Assembly (NCBI GenBank): GCA_018993155.1 | Contig: JAGKSX010000060.1 | Coordinates: forward strand, 1-64,000 | DNA: 64,000 nt | Direction of reading: 5' to 3' | Source of the DNA: Hydrogenophaga sp. | GTDB lineage: Bacteria > Pseudomonadota > Gammaproteobacteria > Burkholderiales > Burkholderiaceae_C | Shown: positions 9,826-18,475 of the stretch, in pieces | How the letters are laid out: every line of letters begins with the position of its first letter | How positions within the stretch are numbered: the first letter of the stretch is position 1 | Notes under the pieces: generated by a model | What the model was told of the DNA's origin: nothing | Database searches by the model: none | The model's input: only the letters and a program-made list of their open reading frames with translations | Program-made: the position numbers and the translations under genes

Positions 9826-12479
9826 GATGAGGCAGCGAGTTTCTTGAGGGCGTAAAGCTGTTCCAGCGCTTCGCGCGGGCTCAGGGTGTCGGGGTCGATC
9901 TGCGCCACGGCCGCCTGCAGCGGGTGCGCTTCAGGCTCCAGTGTGGCAGGTGGGGGCGCGAACAGGTCCACCTGGCTGCGGCTTTCTTCGCTCTGGGCCT
10001 CCAGAGCGGCCAGGGCGTGGCGCGCATGCTGCACCACCCCGGCCGGCACGCCGGCCAGGCGCGCCACCTGGATGCCGTAGCTGCGGCTGGCCGGGCCGGG
10101 CTCGATCTGGTGCAGGAACACGATGCCGCCACCGCCCTTGCCGCCCGACTCCACCGCGCTCACGTGCACGTTCACCGCCGCGTGGTGGCTGGCCGGGAAC
10201 TCGGTCAGCTCGAAATAGTGCGTGGCAAACAGCGTGTAGGCGCGCGACTTGTCGTGCAGGTGCGTGGCGATGCCGCCGGCCAGCGCCAGGCCGTCGAAGG
10301 TGGAGGTGCCCCGGCCGATCTCGTCCATCAGCACCAGGCTCTCGGGCGTGGCGGCGTTCAGGATCTGCGCCGCCTCGGTCATCTCCACCATGAAGGTCGA
10401 CTGCGCGTTGGCCAGGTCGTCGGCCGCGCCGATGCGGGTGTGGATCGCGTCGATCGGGCCCAGCCGGCACGAGGTGGCCGGCACATGGCTGCCCATGCTG
10501 GCCAGCAGCACGATCACCGCCACCTGCCGCATGTAGGTGCTCTTGCCGCCCATGTTGGGGCCGGTGATCACCTGCATGCGCTGCTTGGGGCCCATCACCG
10601 TGTCGTTGGCGATGAAACTGCCGCCCGAGCTTTCGTTCAGGCGCGCCTCCACCACCGGGTGGCGCCCGCCGCGGATGTCGATGCAGGGCTCGGGCACGAA
10701 CTGCGGCGCGCACCAGTTCAGCGTCAGCGCGCGCTCGGTCAGCGCGCACAGCGCGTCCAGCGCGGCCATGGCGCGCGCCAGCTGCGTGAGCGCGGGAATG
10801 TAGGCCTGCAGCTCGTCCAGCAGGTGGTCGTACAGCCACTTCTCGCGCGCCAGCGCGCGGTCCTGCGCCGACAAGGCCTTGTCCTCGAAGGCCTTGAGCT
10901 CGGGCGTGATGAAGCGCTCGGCGTTCTTCAGCGTCTGGCGGCGGCGGTAGTCGTCCGGCACCTTGGAGGCCTGGCCCTGCGTGACCTCGATGTAGAAGCC
11001 GTGCACCTTGTTGAACTGCACCCGCAGGTTGGCGATGCCGGTGCGCGCGCGCTCGCGCTGCTCCAGCTCGATCAGGAAGGCGTCGCTGTGGTTCTGGATG
11101 CCGCGCAGCTCGTCCAGCTCGGCATCGAAACCGTCGGCGATCACCCCGCCGTCGCGCACCAGCGCGGCCGGCTCGGGCAGCAGGGCGTCGCGCAGCAGCT
11201 CGGCGCAGCCCTCGGGTGGCGTGAGGTGCGCGGCAATGCCATGCAGCAGACCGCCAGCGGCCTGCGGGCCCAACTGGGCCCCCAGCTGGCGCGCACGCTC
11301 CAGCGTCTGGCCCAGGCCCACCAGCTCGCGCGGCTTGACCTGGCGCAGCGCCGTGCGCGCGGTGATGCGCTCCACGTCGCTCGCGCCCTTGAGCGATTGC
11401 CGCAGCGACTGCCACAGGCCACCGCGCAGCGTGTCGATGGCGGCCAGCCGCGCGCGCGCTTCCGCGCGGTCGCGCCGGGGCTCCAGCAGCCAGCTGCGCA
11501 GCGCGCGGCTGCCCATGCCGGTGCAGCACACGTCCAGCAGCGAAAACAGCGTGGGGCTGGTCTCGCCGCGCAGCGTCTGCGTCAGTTCCAGGTTGCGCCG
11601 CGTGTTCAGCGGCAGGTCGATCCGCTCGCCGCTGCGCGCCACCTGCAGGCTGCTCACGTGCGTGAGCGCGCGGCCCTGTGTGTGCTCGGCGTAGTTCAGC
11701 AGCGCGGCGGCGGCGGCGTGCGCGTCCGGCATGTCCTGCGCGTCCCACGCGGCCAGGCTCGCGGCCTGCAACTGCTCCAGCAGCTTGCGCTGGCCCAGCG
11801 CGGCGTCGAACGCCCAGGCCGGGCGCAACACCGCCACCAGCCGCCCGCCGTTGCTGCCGCTCTGGCTGGCCAGCGCCTGCACCGACTTCTCGAACGCGGG
11901 CGTGGCGTCTGCGCTGTACAGCACCTCGCCGGGCGACACGCGCGCCACCCAGTCGGCCAGCTCATCGCTCGCGCACTGCGCGAGGAACACGATGCCCTGC
12001 GTGACCGACATCCACGCCAGCCCGCAACCCGTGCGCGCGCCCGGGTGCACCGCCATCAGCAGCGCTTCGGACTTGTCCGACAGCAGCTCGCTGTCCGTCA
12101 GCGTGCCCGGCGTGACCACGCGCACCACCTTGCGCTCCACCGGCCCCTTGGCCGTGGCCACGTCGCCCACCTGCTCGCAGATCGCCACCGACTCGCCCAG
12201 CTTGATCAGGCGCGCCAGGTAGGTGTCCACCGAGTGGAACGGCACGCCGGCCATGATCACCGGCTGGCCGGCCGACTGGCCGCGCTGCGTGAGCGTGATG
12301 TCCAGCAGGCGCGCGGCCTTCTCCGCGTCCGCGAAGAACAGCTCGTAGAAATCGCCCATGCGGTAGAACAGCAGCGTGTTCGGATGCCCGGCCTTCAGGC
12401 CGAGGTACTGCTGCATCATGGGCGTGTGCTGCGACAGGTCCGGCTGGGCGGAAGGGCTGTCGGAAAAATCCTTTTTCAT
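9822..12479 (-). CDS. mutS: DNA mismatch repair protein MutS
   Basis: Recognises mismatches and short loops and recruits MutL. At 885 residues it is slightly longer than the E. coli protein. The mismatch-contacting Phe-x-Glu is F44-Y45-E46 in GDFYELFF. The C-terminal ATPase shows Walker [16 protein letters not shown], Walker [12 protein letters not shown] and the THYFELTE switch. The end, [12 protein letters not shown], matches the usual tail. It is followed by the coupled Anbu-like gene and the hydrolase. The 306 bases upstream should hold the promoter. Confidence 0.97.
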   Translation of the reverse strand: MKKDFSDSPSAQPDLSQHTPMMQQYLGLKAGHPNTLLFYRMGDFYELFFADAEKAARLLDITLTQRGQSAGQPVIMAGVPFHSVDTYLARLIKLGESVAICEQVGDVATAKGPVERKVVRVVTPGTLTDSELLSDKSEALLMAVHPGARTGCGLAWMSVTQGIVFLAQCASDELADWVARVSPGEVLYSADATPAFEKSVQALASQSGSNGGRLVAVLRPAWAFDAALGQRKLLEQLQAASLAAWDAQDMPDAHAAAAALLNYAEHTQGRALTHVSSLQVARSGERIDLPLNTRRNLELTQTLRGETSPTLFSLLDVCCTGMGSRALRSWLLEPRRDRAEARARLAAIDTLRGGLWQSLRQSLKGASDVERITARTALRQVKPRELVGLGQTLERARQLGAQLGPQAAGGLLHGIAAHLTPPEGCAELLRDALLPEPAALVRDGGVIADGFDAELDELRGIQNHSDAFLIELEQRERARTGIANLRVQFNKVHGFYIEVTQGQASKVPDDYRRRQTLKNAERFITPELKAFEDKALSAQDRALAREKWLYDHLLDELQAYIPALTQLARAMAALDALCALTERALTLNWCAPQFVPEPCIDIRGGRHPVVEARLNESSGGSFIANDTVMGPKQRMQVITGPNMGGKSTYMRQVAVIVLLASMGSHVPATSCRLGPIDAIHTRIGAADDLANAQSTFMVEMTEAAQILNAATPESLVLMDEIGRGTSTFDGLALAGGIATHLHDKSRAYTLFATHYFELTEFPASHHAAVNVHVSAVESGGKGGGGIVFLHQIEPGPASRSYGIQVARLAGVPAGVVQHARHALAALEAQSEESRSQVDLFAPPPATLEPEAHPLQAAVAQIDPDTLSPREALEQLYALKKLAASS

Positions 12480-12785
12480 CGATGAGGTCGTGAATGTCTG
12501 GCCAGGGGTTCACCGCGCTGTGCCGTGGCACGGGCTGCGTCGGTGGCAGCAGGCGAAGGACGGTGGGCGGCGCGGGTGGGTCTGTGGAGGGCGGCTTCGA
12601 TGCCCGAGCTGTATCTTATGTCTTACGACAGGGGCGTCGGCGGTACTGCCCGTTTTTTGGGCAACACAGCGGCAGGCCCCGCAAGCACTCGCTGTGGCAA
12701 GGTTGCTCCAGCGACATCCACAAAGTTATGCACAGAAAGAAGGGACAAGTCGGGTACGGCCGCCTTTCGACAGGCGCCGACGGTG
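12480..12785. other. Intergenic region upstream of mutS
   Basis: This stretch separates two minus-strand genes, mutS and an NTF2-like gene. I find no convincing gene. It contains one sequence matching the relaxed DnaA-box consensus (TTATGCACA at 12726-12734), which alone means little, and a short GCCC/GGGC stem around 12650-12664. A mutS promoter is expected here, but I cannot identify hexamers with confidence. Confidence 0.5.
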
Positions 12786-13163
12786 CTACGCGGCCACCAC
12801 GCTCGCGTGTGCGGCGACGATCCGCCAGCGCGCGCCCAGAAGCGCCCACACGCGGGTGTATCTGAACGTGCCTTCGAAAGAATCGTTGCCGTAGCGTCCA
12901 GCCAGCTGCACCCGCACCGCGACCACGGCCACATTGCCGAGCAGCCGGACGCTGCGGTCCGACGCATCGAGCGATTCCAGCTTCAACAGGCCCGACCTGT
13001 GAACCTCAAGGTCTTCCTGCTTCGTCACCACCATGCCTTGGTGGTTCGTGAACAGCAGGTCGTCTGCCAGCAGTTCGTCCAGAACCGGGACATCGGAGGT
13101 GCGCATGGCACGCACCAGCCGTTCTTCGAGTTCAACAATGGCGTCGAGATTTGCATCATTCAT
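12786..13163 (-). CDS. NTF2-like (DUF4440-type) protein
   Basis: A 125-residue single-domain protein of the SnoaL/DUF4440 NTF2-like fold. A helical N-terminus (LVRAMRTSDVPVLDELLADDLLFTNHQG) is followed by a beta sheet ending in TRVWALLGARWRIVAAHAS. Family members include small enzymes and ligand-binding proteins. The cone-shaped pocket is recognisable but no catalytic pair can be named. It stands alone between fusA-like and mutS. Confidence 0.82.
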   Translation of the reverse strand: MNDANLDAIVELEERLVRAMRTSDVPVLDELLADDLLFTNHQGMVVTKQEDLEVHRSGLLKLESLDASDRSVRLLGNVAVVAVRVQLAGRYGNDSFEGTFRYTRVWALLGARWRIVAAHASVVAA

Positions 13164-13201
13164 GACCCCATATTAATGGGGCCTGGCCACGCCATGGGTT
13201 C

Positions 13202-13233
13202 GAGGGGTGCAATCCCTCAGGATGGCACCCCTC
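13202..13233. terminator. GC-rich hairpin after the EF-G paralogue
   Basis: Perfect nine-base arms, GAGGGGTGC and GCACCCCTC, enclose a 14-base loop directly after the stop of the minus-strand EF-G gene. There is no clear T-run, so it may be a weak terminator or an mRNA 3-prime end structure. Confidence 0.4.
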
Positions 13234-13236
13234 TGG

Positions 13237-15264
13237 TCAAGCTGCAGCCAGCTCGGCCACAGCGGGCGGCGCCACCTGGTAGCCATCGAACTGCATCGTG
13301 TACTGCGCACGGCCCGATGACAGCGCGCGCAGCGCACTGATGTAGCCGAACATCTCCTTCAGCGGCACCAGCGCGTCGACCACCGTGGCCGTGCCGCGCA
13401 CCTCATGCCCTCGCACCTGGCCACGGCGGCGGTGCAGATCGCCGATCACGTCGCCGAGGTATTCGGTGGGCGCGATCACCTCCACGGCCATCACCGGCTC
13501 CAGCAGATGCGGCCTGGCCTTGGCAAAGGCATCGCGCAGCGCATGGCTTGCCGCCAGCTCGAAGACCATGGCCGAGGAATCGCGCTCATGGAAAGCCCCA
13601 TCGAGCAGCACGGCGCGGAAGTCCACGGCCGGGTAGCCCGAAGCCGGACCGGCTTCGGCCGCGCGCCGGATACCCGCTTCCACCGCGGGAATGAACTCGC
13701 GGGGAATGGCGCCGCCGACGATGCGGCTTTCGAACTGCACGCCCGCACCTCGCTCCAGAGGCTCCAGGCGCAGCGTGAGCTGCGCGAACTGGCCCGGGCC
13801 GCCGGTCTGCTTCTTGTGCACGTGCGTCAGCTCCGCGGCCGTGGCAATGGTCTCGCGGTAGGCCACCTGCGGACGGCCCACCACCACGCCCACGCCAAAA
13901 CGGTCGTGCAGTTTGTGCACGGCGACCTCCAGCTGAAGCTCACCCATGCCCGACAGAATGGTCTGCCCCGATTCCTCGTCCTGGCGCACGCGCAGGCTCG
14001 GGTCCTCGCGCAGCATGCTCTGCAGCGCCTTGGACAGGCCCTGCTGGTCGGCCTTGGTGCGCGGCTCCAGCGCCATGTGGATCACCGGCTCCGGCACGGC
14101 GATGGACTCCAGCTGCACCGGGTGCCTGGGATCGCTCAGGGTCTGGCCGGTGAGCGTGTCCTTGAACCCGACCACCGCGGCGATCTCGCCCGCCACGAGT
14201 TCATCGCGCTCGATGCGCTTGTCGGCATGCACCTCGTAGAGGCGGGCCGCGCGCTCCATGCGTCCGGTGCTGGTGTTGAGCACCGAATCGCCACGCCGCA
14301 ACCTGCCCGCATACAGGCGCACGAAGACCATGCTGCCGTGCTCGTCGCTCACCACCTTGAAGGCCAGGGCGGCCAGCGGCGCGCTGTCCAGGCCCGTGGC
14401 CGTGCCTTCGCGCTCGCCAGGTGCGGGCAGCCAGTCGACCACCGCATCCAGCAGCGGCTCGACACCGCGATTGCGGAAGGCCGAACCCGCCAGCACCGGC
14501 ACAAAGGCGCGCTGGCGCACGCCCGCACGGATGCAGCGTTGCAGCAGCTCCACCGAGGGCTCTTCGCCCCGCAGCCAGGCCTCCAGCGCCTCGTCGTCCT
14601 GCTCGACCACGGCTTCCAGCAGGCGCGCGCGGGCCGCCTGGGCCTGGGCCAGAAGGTCAGAGGGAATGGCGGCTTCCTGCACCGGCTGCGATGCGTCGTC
14701 GCGCTCCCACAGCAGGGCACGCATGCGCACCAGGTCCACGACGCCGCGGAACTCGCCCTCGGCGCCGATGGGCAGGTGCACCGGCACGGCCTGCACACCC
14801 AGGCGCTCGCGCATCGACGCGATCACGCGTTCGAAGTTCGCACCCGTGCGGTCGAGCTTGTTGACGAAGGCAATGCGCGGCACCTCGTGCCGGTCCGCCA
14901 GGCGCCAGTTGGTTTCGGTCTGCGGCTCCACGCCGGCCACACCGTCGAGCACCACCACGGCGCCGTCGAGCACGCGCAACGCGCGGCCCACCTCGATGTT
15001 GAAGTCGATGTGGCCGGGGGTGTCGATCAGGTTGATCTGCACCCCACGCCAATGCACGGTGGTGGCGGCGCTGTTGATGGTGATGCCGCGTCGGCGCTCC
15101 TCGGGGTCGAAGTCCATGTGGGCAGCGCCGTCGTGCACTTCGCCCATGCGGTGGCTCTCGCCCGTGTAGTAGAGGATGCGTTCGCTGGTTGTGGTCTTGC
15201 CCGCGTCCACATGGGCAATGATGCCGATGTTGCGGATGCCGTTGTTGTTGTTGATGCGGTTCAT
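13237..15264 (-). CDS. Elongation factor G paralogue (EF-G2 type)
   Basis: A 675-residue translational GTPase with all G motifs: AHVDAGKTT (G1), RGITINSA (switch), DTPGH (G3) and NKLD (G4). EF-G domains II-V follow. It is about 25 residues shorter than a standard ribosomal-operon FusA and stands alone, without rpsL, rpsG or tuf, so I read it as the second EF-G-type gene found in many betaproteobacteria. I start it at ATG 15264 (MNRINNNNG), preceded by GGAAAG. The in-frame ATG at 15333 lies inside the structured leader. Whether it acts in elongation, ribosome recycling or drug tolerance is not known from sequence. Confidence 0.9.
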   Translation of the reverse strand: MNRINNNNGIRNIGIIAHVDAGKTTTSERILYYTGESHRMGEVHDGAAHMDFDPEERRRGITINSAATTVHWRGVQINLIDTPGHIDFNIEVGRALRVLDGAVVVLDGVAGVEPQTETNWRLADRHEVPRIAFVNKLDRTGANFERVIASMRERLGVQAVPVHLPIGAEGEFRGVVDLVRMRALLWERDDASQPVQEAAIPSDLLAQAQAARARLLEAVVEQDDEALEAWLRGEEPSVELLQRCIRAGVRQRAFVPVLAGSAFRNRGVEPLLDAVVDWLPAPGEREGTATGLDSAPLAALAFKVVSDEHGSMVFVRLYAGRLRRGDSVLNTSTGRMERAARLYEVHADKRIERDELVAGEIAAVVGFKDTLTGQTLSDPRHPVQLESIAVPEPVIHMALEPRTKADQQGLSKALQSMLREDPSLRVRQDEESGQTILSGMGELQLEVAVHKLHDRFGVGVVVGRPQVAYRETIATAAELTHVHKKQTGGPGQFAQLTLRLEPLERGAGVQFESRIVGGAIPREFIPAVEAGIRRAAEAGPASGYPAVDFRAVLLDGAFHERDSSAMVFELAASHALRDAFAKARPHLLEPVMAVEVIAPTEYLGDVIGDLHRRRGQVRGHEVRGTATVVDALVPLKEMFGYISALRALSSGRAQYTMQFDGYQVAPPAVAELAAA

Positions 15265-15334
15265 GGTGAATCTTTCCGGACCCCTCGAGGGTCCACATGT
15301 CAGGACGATCAAGCCGCCCCGGCATGGATTCACC
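15265..15334 (-). promoter_or_regulatory. RBS-sequestering structure in the EF-G2 leader
   Basis: On the minus strand, GGTGAATC (15334-15327) and GATTCACC (15272-15265) are perfect eight-base complements. They enclose an inner hairpin with GGACCC/GGGTCC arms (15294-15278). The second outer arm lies between the Shine-Dalgarno GGAAAG and the ATG, so folding would hide the ribosome binding site. A 34-codon ORF ends nine bases upstream of the first arm. This layout resembles translational attenuators. Confidence 0.5.
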
Positions 15335-15343
15335 AGGGCTGGC

Positions 15344-15448
15344 TCAGGACGGAATGGCTCGGCCGGACCACGGGCGCACGCGCACGCATCCCACGTTCCG
15401 GCGGGCGGAAATCGTGGCGATCAGCTTGTCGTAGGTGCGCGTGAACAT
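15344..15448 (-). CDS. Possible 34-residue leader peptide of EF-G2
   Basis: A short ORF beginning MFTRTYDKLIATIS and rich in Arg (six Arg in 34 residues), lying between a strong terminator and the RBS-sequestering structure of the EF-G paralogue. CAGG lies seven to eight bases upstream of its ATG. It ends nine bases before the first arm of the structure, the position expected for a regulatory leader ORF. Coding is not proven. It could equally be untranslated leader. Confidence 0.4.
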   Translation of the reverse strand: MFTRTYDKLIATISARRNVGCVRVRPWSGRAIPS

Positions 15449-15458
15449 GTTGGAACCT

Positions 15459-15498
15459 GAAAAAACAAAAACCCCGGAAGACCATGCCTGCCGGGGTT
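15459..15498 (-). terminator. Intrinsic terminator upstream of EF-G2
   Basis: AACCCCGG and CCGGGGTT arms (15470-15477 and 15491-15498), read on the minus strand, are followed by TTTTTGTTTTTT. Just before it is a second hairpin, CGGAAGG-AGATGA-CCTTCCG (15525-15506). It may end the transcript of the membrane protein gene that stops at 15655, or act as an attenuator within the EF-G2 leader. Confidence 0.75.
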
Positions 15499-15654
15499 GT
15501 GGGGCCGGAAGGTCATCTCCTTCCGATTGCCATCGAAAGGACGCAGCTAGGCAGCGAACACAGGTTGGACGGCGTTGAAATTGAACATTCGCGTATTTTC
15601 CTGGAATGGGAGTGCCCTGAGTGTCAGTAGGGCTGGAACTTGCGCGTTGCCGAA

Positions 15655-16209
15655 TCAAGCCAGCGGCAGCACATGCCCCGTGCCCAGCAAGGTGCGGCCC
15701 GACAGCAGCGCGAACTTGGTGCCGTTCTGGAGCTGGGCCAGCGCCAGCTCCGGGCGCAGGAACTGCACCTCCAGCGTGCAAGGCACCTCGGGCACCGGCT
15801 CCCCATCGGTGGGCACGGCCAGGCGCGTGGTGAACCCCTCTGAGCCCACCACCAGCGCCCCGTCGAAATACCCCGCACGGATCGGCCGGCTGAGCCTCGG
15901 CGTGTCCGCTGCGAGCAAGGTGAGCTCGATCCGCGCATCTGGCTTGAACACCGTGCCCGCCGCGAAACCCTGCGGCAGGTGCTTCGGCGCCTTCGCGCGC
16001 TGGATCAGCCAGCCAATGATGTTGCCGATGATCGGCAGCCACAGCACCATCAGCACCGAACCCAGGTCGCGCGCCAGCGAAGGCTGCGGCGCGAGCCAGC
16101 GCACCAGGCCGCCGATGAGCGCGAGCACCAGCATCATCACCGTGATGATCTGGCGGCGCTTGGAAATGGAGGACGATGAGGAAGAAGGGGGAGAAGAGGG
16201 TTGGGTCAT
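15655..16209 (-). CDS. Membrane-anchored hypothetical protein
   Basis: A 184-residue protein with a Ser-rich N-terminus, two hydrophobic segments (about 22-40 and 48-68) and a C-terminal soluble beta-rich domain of about 110 residues. I do not recognise the family. Its ATG overlaps the stop of the mosaic ORF as ATGA, which suggests it was originally the second gene of an operon with the phospholipase-D-type gene now represented by that ORF's 3-prime end. Confidence 0.7.
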   Translation of the reverse strand: MTQPSSPPSSSSSSISKRRQIITVMMLVLALIGGLVRWLAPQPSLARDLGSVLMVLWLPIIGNIIGWLIQRAKAPKHLPQGFAAGTVFKPDARIELTLLAADTPRLSRPIRAGYFDGALVVGSEGFTTRLAVPTDGEPVPEVPCTLEVQFLRPELALAQLQNGTKFALLSGRTLLGTGHVLPLA

Positions 16210-18095
16210 GGTTGTGCAGGATACGGCTTGCCCAGCTTCCAGCGCGATTGCCAGTGCGCCATGTACTGGCTGGACACCTCGGGCAGGCCGCGGATCACCA
16301 CCACGTTCTCGGAATTCAGCGTCTCGGCCGACGGCGCGAAATTGAACGAGCCCGTCTGCACCGTGTGGCCGTCCACGATGATGGTCTTGTCGTGGTGAAT
16401 GTGGAAATGGTCGTTCGTCCGCAGCTCCACGCCGTGGCGGGTCACGAAGTCCATCGCCTTCCTGCTCGTCTTGCCCCGGTTGCGCTTCTTGTCCACCACC
16501 ACGCGCACCTCCACGCCCCGGTTCTTCGCGTCCACCAGCGCCTGCATGATGTCTGGCGCCTGGAACGCATAGGCCAACACGTGGATGCTCTGTCGTAGGC
16601 GAGAGGCAGCGGGTGCACCATCAAGGCGTGCCTGAACGACCTCGAGCACATCTTCATGCTCCCATCGGCTAATGCGCCTGTACGGGGCCGGGGTGCACTG
16701 TTCTTTGAGATGGCAACCAGGACAGGAAGACGACCAGTACTTGTTAAGCGTCTTGCCGTCCTCGACTGTGGTGAATCGGCGGATAGCCTTCTGCCCTGCG
16801 GGGCATCGGTACTCGTCGCGCTCCTTGTCATAGATGAAGTCTCGCTTGTCGAAGCGCCCCTCAAATTTGCCGCCCGAGGTCAACGCCTTGGGCACCATGG
16901 TCGCGATGCCGGCCTGCTCACACTCCAGAATCTGGTACCCCTCGAAGTAACCGCGATCGGCCAAGACGATCAAGCTCGGGTGTGCAGTGGCCTCTTTGGC
17001 GGCCATCGCCATCGCAGCCAATTGCCCACGGTCTGTCACGGCGTTTGTCACCTCGTGCGCAACGATCAGGTGGTGTTTGGCGTCGACCGCAGTCTGGACG
17101 TTGTATCCCACCACCGCGGAGCCCAGACGGCTCGTCGCCATAGAGCGGGCGTCGGGATCGGTGAATGAGACCTGACGCTCCTGCGAGGATTGCAGATGCG
17201 CCTCGATCTCGCCGAGGCCCCGCATCTGCTCCTTGATCTTGCTGATCTTCTCCTTCAGACGCGCCACTCGATCTGGAAGAACGATCGTGGGATCACGGTC
17301 GGCGCGATCAAGCTCGGTCAGATACCGGTTGATGCTGTGCTCCAGTTGCTGCATCCGCACCTGGACCTTGTGACTCGTGAAGTTCTTGTCCCGGTTGTTG
17401 CCCGCGCATTTGAGTTCATCTCCTTGCTGGAGCCATATGGGGGAGCCGCTCATGCCGGCCGGATCTGCGATGGCTTTGACGCTGCCATCCGGGAAGTTCA
17501 TGCGGTCAATATTCAGTGAAAGGACTAACTGCAACTCAGGATGGGTTCGCAAGGCGGCACGCGCTGCGGCTGGTGCCAACGTGGTTTGAAAGGCGGAGAG
17601 AATCGTTGTTAGGCGATTCGAGGAAGGATCGGCCTTGCTCCGCGATGCGGGGAACCCTGTCGCTAGGTAGACGTCTTCGGAGCTAGGTGGTCCAAGTGCC
17701 ACGATCTGCGACGACTCCAATGGCTCTTTAAGTCCAGGGAAAGGGAGCTCAGAAATCAGTTCTCCTGCGGCCAGATCCAGTAAGTCCTTGCCGTCAGACT
17801 CAGCAGTTCCCTGAGTAAATGCGATGCCTCTCAAGCGCAATCTCGCGAGTCCATTTCCCGTTTCGGAAAAGTAGAAGAGTGGGCGCTCGGCGTGCGAGAG
17901 TGGGTTCAAGACATGCCCCGCGGAGACGAGGAAAACACGTCCCAGATGTCGAACGAGAAGCGCGTTGCCGAACAGCAAGGGGCGTTTACCAACTCGAACT
18001 TCAAAGAGCTGGAGAACGTGACGCGCGGAGAGCTGCCCCGCCAATGACAGTTTGTATCCTGGATCGTCAGGAAGCACGGGGGTGGGTTTATTCAC
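16206..18095 (-). pseudogene. Mosaic ORF: serine protease, transposase fragment and phospholipase D domain in one frame
   Basis: One open frame of 629 codons (GTG start) joins three unrelated pieces. Residues 1-230 resemble a trypsin-like protease, with His61 in SAGHV and Ser216 in GMSGSP. Residues about 231-495 match an IS1182-type transposase core: NNRDKNFT, YNVQTAVD, LADRGYF and a cysteine cluster CPGCHLKEQC. The usual N-terminus and the C-terminal VEHPFG-like part are missing. Residues about 500-629 are a phospholipase-D/Nuc-like half with HHDKTIIVD and GSFNF, lacking its signal peptide region. The 5-prime two thirds look less GC-rich than the 3-prime part, which suggests foreign DNA fused to a resident gene. 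I class it as a broken mosaic, though the frame is intact throughout. Confidence 0.75.
16610..17405 (-). mobile_element. IS1182-family transposase remnant
   Basis: The central part of the mosaic ORF (residues about 231-495) carries IS1182-type motifs, including DPDARSM, GYNVQTAVD, HHLIVAHEVTN and LADRGYFEG. Both transposase ends, and therefore both element termini, are absent. I found no terminal inverted repeats or target duplications. It is a dead internal fragment. Confidence 0.75.
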
Positions 18096-18321
18096 GAAGC
18101 ACCAGTTCGATAGGGCCGAAAAGCATGATCAGAGCAGTCCGCTTAGTGTCGCCAGCTTTCACGATCTGCGCATGGCCGGAGCGTGCAAGCCCAGCCATGA
18201 CCGTTGGACGGACCGATGTACGTCCGACAGCCGACCTTGGTGTGGGCATGGAAGGCGGCAAACGCTGCTTAGCGGCTGTTGACCAACCTATTGCTTTTGC
18301 CCGTCGCTAAAAAGACAACAA

Positions 18322-18355
18322 GAAAAAGCCCGCCCACCAACAAGGCGGACGGGCT
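18322..18355 (-). terminator. Intrinsic terminator, minus strand
   Basis: On the minus strand, AGCCCG-TCC-GCC pairs with GGCGGGCT, with one bulged base, and is followed by TTTTTCTTGTT. It can end transcription of the LysR gene (stop at 18476) or of a short unit starting at the LexA-controlled promoter about 100 bases upstream. Confidence 0.7.
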
Positions 18356-18435
18356 AAAGCTGTAGATCCACAAGGAGACAACAACAGCAACTGCGGGGCG
18401 CCACACACCGCATGGTGCCTGGCCTGGCGCCATTG

Positions 18436-18455
18436 TACTGTACGTTAATACAGTA
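18436..18455. promoter_or_regulatory. LexA-type (SOS) operator
   Basis: TACTGTACGTTAATACAGTA has perfect TACTGT/ACAGTA half-sites and fits the CTGT-N8-ACAG SOS consensus of gamma- and betaproteobacteria. On the minus strand it runs directly into TACAAT (18437-18432), a good -10 hexamer, so LexA would block a leftward promoter. No SOS protein gene follows. Confidence 0.65.
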
Positions 18456-18475
18456 TCTTCCGCAGAAGCGCTGGC

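Larger units (their letters stand above)
18096..18475. other. Intergenic region with LexA box and terminator
   Basis: This 380-base stretch between the mosaic ORF and the LysR gene holds no convincing protein gene. It contains a LexA-type box at 18436-18455, a minus-strand terminator at 18322-18355, and a GGCGCCA/TGGCGCC inverted repeat at 18397-18431. Between box and terminator there is only a 19-codon ORF starting MRCVAPRS with a CCCC run. A small RNA is a possible product. Confidence 0.55.

Noticed and set aside
6046-9855. A 1269-codon open frame on the plus strand, and similar very long frames at 39889, 47555 and 53049 (minus).
   Set aside because: They lie antisense to well-supported genes, have His/Gln/Arg-rich low-complexity translations and no recognisable domains. 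They are third-position shadows in GC-rich DNA.
12726-12734. TTATGCACA, a match to the relaxed DnaA-box consensus.
   Set aside because: Single copy, no AT-rich unwinding element, no dnaA/dnaN neighbours and no other boxes. Not an origin.
16206-18095. Reading the mosaic ORF as a complete insertion sequence.
   Set aside because: Transposase N- and C-termini, terminal repeats and target duplications are all missing.
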